Positions 57,641-64,000 of a DNA stretch of 64,000 nt are shown one piece after another (position 1 is the stretch's first letter; the number at the start of each line of letters is the position of its first letter). The DNA is from Tetracladium setigerum. Lineage: Eukaryota > Ascomycota > Leotiomycetes > Helotiales. The DNA is taken from NCBI GenBank assembly GCA_031472005.1, contig PZJY01000009.1, positions 1,178,001-1,242,000 of the forward strand, in the 5' to 3' direction. A model generated the notes under the pieces. The model made no database searches. It was given only the letters and a program-made list of their open reading frames with translations, and had not been told where the DNA came from. A program made the position numbers and the translations under genes.

Positions 57641-58336
57641 GTGAGTTAGTGGGCGGTAATTTTTTGTTATTTTGGGGTTTGTTTGGGTGCTTGTACTCTA
57701 TAGAAGGTTCTTTTTAGATGGGTCTGGTTGGGTTCGTTTTATTTCTTTAATTTCATTTTTAATATTAGTTTTCGTCTTTTCGTCTTTTCATCGTTAATAT
57801 GTTGGACGCGGTAATTGTATTGTATAATATTAAGCTGCTTATTCATGAAAGGGAAGTTTTTACCTATCACAGCTGCTGGTTGAGGAATCGAAAGACAAAT
57901 GTATTGTTGGTATCAAACGGGGTTTTCGCGCAAGAGCGGGGCTCATACCTTTCACTAATATCCTTGGCCGGCACATGGTGGACTTTGTGAAAAGTTGTCA
58001 TTGTAGTTGAAGAATGGTAAAGTTGTGTCAAAAAAGGCGTCGTGAGCTTACTTTGTGTGATGAATTTCTATTGTATATGGACGCAATGCCATGCAAGTAG
58101 TATTTATTTCATTCATTCCCTTCCTTTGCATCCCGGCTCCACCAGCGAAGCGATCGGTGAAAGCAGCGGAACATGTCAAATGACGAATTAAAGAAACTGC
58201 TCTCTCTTATCCATGACAAAGGCCAAGGAAAAAAAATAGATTTGGGATATTATTTGGTACAGAATTGCGGTAGCAAAACAAGGGGGAAAATGAGATATCG
58301 GATATCAACGATCAGAGAGCGCTAGGTAGCCCTCGG
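57641..58336. other. Intergenic region between convergent genes
   Basis: AT-rich 3' flanks of the two-TM protein and the permease; no gene. Confidence 0.6.
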
Positions 58337-60057
58337 TTACAGTCCATCGGAAGCAGGAGGTCCTTTGTATACTGAAGAAAGATCACCGAACAAATTAGCA
58401 CTCTTTCACTCCTGCTTTAATCTTGCAAGATGGAACATAGGGAACTGGAAATTAATAAGACTCACCTCCTTTAGCATAGGCAAAATACCAAGCCGCTGCG
58501 ATGGTCATGAAACCCACCAGCACCACACTTGCATAGTTCATGGTGATACTCGTGACTGGCAGGACCGTCGGCATACTGAATAACACAACTTCAAAAGCAA
58601 TCCACACCAACGCAATAGAATTCACGATCGGTCCAATCATCGGCCCACAATTCCATTTCGCATGGGATACCTCGAACCGCTTGTTGGAGAGGAGTGAAAT
58701 TCCGATTGGGATGGCATAGGAGACTGAGAGGGCAATAACACCGACTGAAACGAAAGCGAGGAAGGCACTTGTGCTACCGAGATTGATGAGGCCGAGAAGC
58801 ATCTGAACGACGGTTACGAGAACGAGAGCATTGAATGGGACACCGAGCTTGCTGTTGACTTTTGAGAAGAATTTGGAGCCGGGAATGGCTTCGTCGCGTG
58901 CAAACGCCCATGTGCACCGTGATGCTGCGACGGTGATGGAGATAGAACAGAACATTGTGATCATCAGGACGAGGAAGGTGAGTGCTAGTCCTCCTCCTGG
59001 GGAGCCCATCACAACGTGGAAGATGTAGGGAAGTGCTTGACCGCCTGGTGCGAGGATGATTTCTTCTAATGGTGGCATGGTGAAGCAGATTGGGAGAATG
59101 AAGAAGAAACCTGCGAATCCACCGACAGGTACGCAAAGTGAGAGAGCTCTGGGGACTTTGACTGCAGGGTCGGAGACTTCTTCTGCCATGGAAGAAATCA
59201 TCCCGATTGCAGAGAAGGTGTAGGCGGATGGAAGGAGACCGATGAAGAAGGTAAATCCTCCCCAACCGGAGAGACTTGTGTCATAATGTCCTAAGGCGTA
59301 TGAGGCGCTGTGACGACCAACATCTGCTTTGACTGACAAAGCAATCAGAATCACAATGATGGAGAGAGCAGTCCAAGCGGCCTAATAAGTAGGTCAGCGT
59401 ACCGTACAGTATCTCTTACCCGACAACAGTTGATTGTAAAAGACTTACACAAATCGTATCAACCATAGGCAAGAATTTGTTACCAAAGGCACAAATCACG
59501 AAAGTGATCAAGCAGATGGCATAAAAGATCAACAGAAGCTGCCAACTCGTCGCCACAAAGTCCGGATGATACATCGAGACAGTGGCCGTGATGAGCGACG
59601 CAAAGCCGAAGTTGACGGACAAAGTAATGGTTACATTGCCAATAAGCCAAATCCACCCCGTGATGAAGGAGAGGAGAGCCTTATTCGATTTGGCAACCTG
59701 GAAGGACCAGTAGTACGGACCAGCCGAAGTTGGATATCGCGATGCCAACTCGCTCAATGACAATGCGATGCACTCATTCAGTACCAGAATCATGATCCAT
59801 CCTACGAAAATTGAGAGCTGGCCACCTCCATAGATGGAAGAGATCAGTGGACCACCAACTCCGAATGGAATGGCGGCAATGGCGAGAGATTGGAATAGGA
59901 GGGTGAAGAGAGAACGATTTCGACGGAGTTCGGGAGTGTAGCCCAATTTGGTGAGACTGTCGAGATCGTGAACGGTGCCGATGCCATGATGGGATGGGGA
60001 GTTGGGTGATGCGCTTTGGATGCTGTTGGGCTTCTCAAGATCGGGGGTTGGCGACAT
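58337..60057 (-). CDS. APC-superfamily permease (amino acid / choline type)
   Basis: Plasma-membrane transporter; substrate likely an amino acid, GABA or choline, not resolvable by eye. Exons 60057-59449, 59381-58466 and 58371-58337 (519 aa). About twelve hydrophobic segments are visible. The N-terminal signature is LGYTPELRRNRSLFTLLFQS followed by AAIPFGVGGPLISSIYGGG. SELASRYPTSAGPYYWSFQ and FSAIGMISSMAEEVSDPAVK are typical of the choline/GABA permease branch. RCTWAFARDEAIPGSKFFSK is the family's conserved cytoplasmic loop. The final exon is 12 codons including the stop, ending YKGPPASDGL. All phases agree. Confidence 0.93.
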
Positions 60058-62025
60058 TTTTGACCGAGATTGTAGGTAAGGTACAAGACGAGTAGTGGAG
60101 TTGGTTGATTATTGGGATGTGGGGAGCTGAGCTGTGTTGATCAGAAACAATCGATGTCATCAAAAGGAAGAGTTGCGTTTGAGTTTGAGACTCACTCTGT
60201 CAAGACCTGCAAGAGGGGAGTGATACAAACCTTTCAACGATGGGGAATACAAGTACAGCAGCAGCACGTCCTTCCTTCCTTGTGGTCCAAAATGATGAAT
60301 TGATCAATCAAAGCCAGCCACAAAACCGCAATCCGATACACGTGATGGGCTGAATCTCGCGATCTGGATTCGACAGTATGAAGGACCCCAAAACAGTAAT
60401 AATCCAGAGGCAGGAGGTACAGTACTGTATATGCCGAAGTATATATCAACGTAAGAGAAACACGGTTGTGACAGCAAATGCCAATGAACCTAAACACAAA
60501 CAAGCATATCCAAGACTGCGACAAGAAAAAGTCAAGACAAATATATGGGGGAGGGGATTGCTGCCCCCAAGTAGTACTTTTAAACGCGCCGAGGTCAGGG
60601 GGAAAGAGATTGAGAGGGAGAGGGAGAGAGGGAGAGCTGCTTATCTCCCTTGACGGCAGTTGGTCGGCCGGCATGGATAGGATAGAGCACCTCTTTCTGC
60701 ACTGGGGCGGCCATCAGTACCTGATGGCTGTCTGGAATCTGTATAAAATAGGCGAAGATGTCTGGCATTTGAAGGTCATGAATGGTTCGTTAACATCATG
60801 CAACCATCATGCATGCATCTATCTCGTTTCCTCCCGAGTCTACTGGTACTGACTGGCACAGACTATTACATACTTGGAATGCCACCAAAGAATGGCAAAA
60901 GGATATCCCGTGTTTCTTTGACTCTTTATGCATTCATTACACATGTCCAAAGTTTTCAAATCATTAAAAGTCATGATGAAATATAATATAATGAAATGAA
61001 CATCAATATGTACTCTCTCTCTCTCCTATACTGATACAGATATCTGATATTTCATTATCTCATCTTTCATCCAACAAGCATTCTTTCGGAGCAAAAAGGC
61101 GGGGGCACACAACAAACAGGGGTGATGTAAATGAAGGATAAGCGAGCGGATTGATTGGCTTCCTCCACCCCTTATCTGGTCCATTTTCTCACCAATTGTG
61201 GTTAGTTGTCTCCTCACGTGCAGGTGTGTGTTTGCTTGGAAAGCTTGATGCGTGTGGGGGAGGAGTTCGTTTTACCGGAGTACATGTCATCATCATGAAT
61301 TTACCTCCAGTTGTAGAGACGACTCATAACACTTCGTGATCTTTGATCGTCGCAATACATATATATCTACCGACTGAAATTCCGAATAGACCTACCATAT
61401 TCATCAAATCTGCCCACTTAAGCTTTTCCTCCCTCTTGGATTTGGATCATGTTACCACAAAGTATACAAAATGCGCTGTTGTGATTGATTGGATGCTGCA
61501 AAGTGGTGTAGTGTAGTAGAAACTCTCCTGCCTCCTCCCGGACCAGGCCAGGCAGGTACAAGGGAAATGTTGTCCGAATAAGGGTTGAGCATCCACAAGT
61601 GCCGAGACAGAGCAATTACGGTACAGTATCGAGGTACCGATCTAGGTATCTATCTGGTTGTGGTATCCCCCGGACATAGTTAGTGAGTGGTAGATGAGCA
61701 CAAATCTCGTAGAAAAAGGAAGATATTATCATAACTTCCTCAATTATTGTTATCAAGAGGAGGAGATCATTATTTCACAAATACGGACAAAAGTAAAGTA
61801 CCATACGCTGCAACTTATTCCAGATGGATGCTCGAAATCGAGACTCCTCTTCAGCAATGGAGACATCCTGCCTCATCTCCTGAGAACTGTGCGGAAGATT
61901 TGGAAAGGAAACATAGTATATTTCGGTCATGTCGAATGGCCATATCTCTAATTTCTAACCGCCCATCATTATTCTCTCGATCTAAAGCACCAGCTCCAAA
62001 ACCAGACTATGGCCCCGCTCATCTA
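60058..62025. other. Long intergenic region
   Basis: Promoter of the permease and 3' flank of the ammonium transporter, with a purine (GAGAGG)n tract at 60603-60636. The ORF from 61747 to 62628 is the antisense of the transporter and is not a gene. Confidence 0.55.
60603..60636. repeat. Purine-rich GAGAGG simple repeat
   Basis: Imperfect GAGAGGGAGAGGGAGAGAGGGAGAG tract. Confidence 0.8.
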
Positions 62026-63911
62026 CTATTCCAGACTAAGAATTCCACCTCCATTCTTGAATGGGTGATAATGATCTTCAATCGGCCCTTCAAACGTCTC
62101 CTCCATTTCAGCAGCATCCATTCCAGATATAATACTCCTGTGGCAATTTTGTTAGCACAAGTTTACGCTAATATTGGCAAAGGTCAACACGTACTCATCT
62201 GTTGCCAAAACCTCAAATCCTGGGACGCAATCCACCAATGCGAACAGGATGTAAGAGCCCACGAAGGACCAGGTGAAACCAATCAAGGCTTCCAGGAGTT
62301 GAATACCAAGTTGCCTGGTGTTGCCGTCAAAGAAAACACCTCCAGCGATCTCGGTGGCACCATCATACGCTGCGACTTCCTTTCGGGCGAAAAGTCCGGT
62401 TGCAACAGTCCCGACTATGCCACCAATGCAGTGGGTGGCAAAGGTATCACCGTTGTCAACCCACCTCATCCGAGCCGCAAATTGGGTAGACTTAATTCGG
62501 AGCGCCTGGCGACAGATGATGGCCCCTCCAACGCCAAAGAAGAAAGAGGTCGTCATGTCGATGAATCCCGCAGCTGGAGTGATCATGACGAGGCCCGAGA
62601 TGGCGCCCATGAACGTAGAGTCGAGTGACCATCTACCAGTCTCGTAATACGTCATGATGGCCCAGGTCATTGCACCACCGGATGCACAAAGATTGGTTAC
62701 ACACATCGCCATGATCGATTTGAAATTCAAGGAAAGTGTGGTACCGGCGTCGAAAGCAAGCCATGAGTTCCATATGATGACCAAAGCCAGAAGCTGGGAC
62801 AAGGAGTTGCCTGGCGCATGAAGCTTGAGATGCGAAGGGGTTCGGATTGCAGACTTTCGGGACCGGAAGAGAGGGTATGAGAGGTAGACGGAGAGCGCAG
62901 TAGCTGTAGCACCAGAGCAAACTACAACAAAGGTCAGTCCCAGAGCGCTCTATAAAATTTCCCAGTTATGATCGACGTACTATGAACCTGTAGTTGATAT
63001 CACTAGGTTAGCAAAAAAATTCATAATTCGAGAGGCTATTAAGACAACGCCAGGAACGAAGACTCGATGTAGTGAATGAACATTGAGAGTCAGAACAAAT
63101 GAGAACGAAATTCATTAAACTTACAGGTGTGCCTCCAGCGAAATCTAATACTCCCAATTCTCCAAGGAAACCAGTATCAGACCAGACCATGTGCGCAAGT
63201 GGGCAGTAGATGAAAGTCGACCAAAGCTTGAATGAAATAAGCACGGTTCCCTCCATCAGTACGAGAAACTCACAAAGATGAAAGGAATAATGGCCACAAC
63301 CCTTCCTCTCTCAAAAGCGCCTCCAATCGCAATGGCACAGACGGTAGCCAGGAAAACCAGTTGGAACTCGCTGAAGAGAATGGCAGGAATCGTGCCGACG
63401 GGATCAGCAAGCACTCCTCGATGGAATGCATACTTGAAGTCTCCGAAGACGCCGTTACCTTCTCCGTAGGCGATGCTATATCCAACGACGAACCATTGAA
63501 TCGTGCAGCATCCCATGACGTAGAGAGATGGGAGGAAAGAGGACATGCCATTTCGACGATGACTGTAACCGGAGTATGCTAGTCCTACTGCTGGGATGAT
63601 TGGCCAACAGAAGACTGTGCAGGCGAGGACGAAGAGCTGGGGTATTGTTAGCAGGATTCACAAACGGAGCCATGAATTCGACGATATTTCTGCAAGTGCA
63701 GATGTAATTTCATCCAGTACAGATATGGAATTAAGAGCACGAAAGTGAAGAGCTGTCTTAATCTGCCAATTCTGACAAGCCTCGTGGTGCCATGTATACA
63801 TATCGTAGATTTGAAAATAACGACAAACTAATTAAAGTAAAATAAATAGAAACTTACAGTATCAGTCAAATCACATGATTCCCATGCCTTTAGCACGGCT
63901 GAGGAAACCAT
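62026..63911 (-). CDS. Ammonium transporter (Mep/Amt family) with a 7-nt internal exon
   Basis: Ammonium permease of the plasma membrane. Exons 63911-63858, 63636-63274, 63226-63125, 62987-62981, 62921-62195 and 62137-62026 total exactly 455 codons (454 aa). Start MVSSAVLKAWESCDLTDT. Conserved blocks are LFVLACTVFCWPIIPAVGLAYSG, FQLVFLATVCAIAIGGAFERG, FIYCPLAHMVWSDTGFLGEL, and LDFAGGTP-VHICSGATA, where V-H-I comes from the micro-exon GTTCATA plus two bases. WNSWLAFDAGTTLS, FFFGVGGAIICRQAL, and WVDNGDTFATHCIGGIVGT with the pore His follow. The C-tail is MEETFEGPIEDHYHPFKNGG. Intron 1 is 221 nt. A GATA-site cluster lies just upstream. Subtype (MeaA- or MepA-like) not assigned. Confidence 0.95.
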
Positions 63912-63932
63912 CTCGAGTGCTCCAATAATCTA

Positions 63933-63956
63933 CGATAGATAGTGGACAATCTATCT
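63933..63956. promoter_or_regulatory. Cluster of GATA-factor sites upstream of the ammonium transporter
   Basis: Three HGATAR-type sites occur within 24 bp: CGATAG at 63933-63938, AGATAG at 63937-63942, and CTATCT (AGATAG on the minus strand) at 63951-63956. They lie 22-45 bp upstream of the transporter's ATG (63911). GATA factors of the AreA/NIT2 type activate ammonium permease genes under nitrogen limitation in moulds. The sites are seen; their use is inferred. Confidence 0.55.
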
Positions 63957-64000
63957 ATAATGCGGGAGAGACAGACGTCACTTTCGAAGTGAAATACATG

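Noticed and set aside
61747..62628. 293-codon plus-strand ORF
   Set aside because: It lies antisense over the last exons of the ammonium transporter, whose minus-strand reading shows strong family motifs.

Overview
The window is nuclear DNA of a filamentous ascomycete (Pezizomycotina). Introns are mostly 45-130 bp with GTRNGT donors and CTAAY/CTRAC branch sites close to the acceptor, genes are compact, and the protein set is typical of mould fungi (Pan1, Ugo1, Opi1, Rtt109, sphingolipid C9-methyltransferase, a C2H2+Zn2Cys6 regulator). The flavour of several proteins suggests Leotiomycetes/Helotiales. That placement is an inference from remembered resemblance; no search was run.

Layout. 1-3606 (-): 3'-truncated pan1 (endocytosis). 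5128-6913 (+): sphingolipid C9-methyltransferase. 7581-10498 (-) and 10930-13130 (+): a head-to-head pair, a C2H2 protein ending in a BAG-like domain and a DUF7580-type protein. 14245-16542 (+): S-adenosylmethionine decarboxylase with a spliced upstream ORF. 18323-19683 (+): a disordered KEN-box protein. 20967-21218: a tRNA-Gly(UCC)-like gene and a hairpin built from its 5' end. 21956-24724: divergent mL57 and rtt109. 25213-28018: divergent ugo1 and a mitochondrial ferredoxin. 28266-30989: divergent rrp15 and srp54. 31654-32518 (-): glc8/inhibitor-2 with a GC-AG intron. 33688-35349 (-): a membrane protein of unknown function. 36284-38798 (+): dual zinc-finger regulator. 39689-41664: convergent nop10 and nob1. 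42.2-45.3 kb (+): two neighbouring RRM genes. 45.9-47.8 kb: coding-like fragments that do not resolve into a gene. 48054-48948 (+): unknown protein. 50057-51572 (-): AP-1 mu. 53485-55241 (+): opi1. 56033-57640 (+): two-TM protein. 58337-60057 (-): APC-family permease. 62026-63911 (-): ammonium transporter with a 7-nt exon and a GATA-site cluster.

Most genes are independent housekeeping units. Loose themes are ribosome biogenesis (rrp15, nop10, nob1, plus mitoribosomal mL57), membrane traffic (pan1, apm1, srp54), mitochondria (ugo1, ferredoxin, mL57) and lipid or nitrogen control (C9-methyltransferase, opi1, permease, ammonium transporter). I found no CRISPR array, secondary-metabolite cluster, intact transposon or virus.

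The most pervasive anomaly is that nine otherwise intact genes each need exactly one extra base to read through, mostly in or beside short homopolymer runs. With the base added, every fully modelled one gives a whole number of codons (the 5' ends of pan1's partner RRM gene and the 3' end of pan1 are not available for this test). The simplest explanation is uncorrected one-base deletions in a long-read assembly rather than nine pseudogenes.
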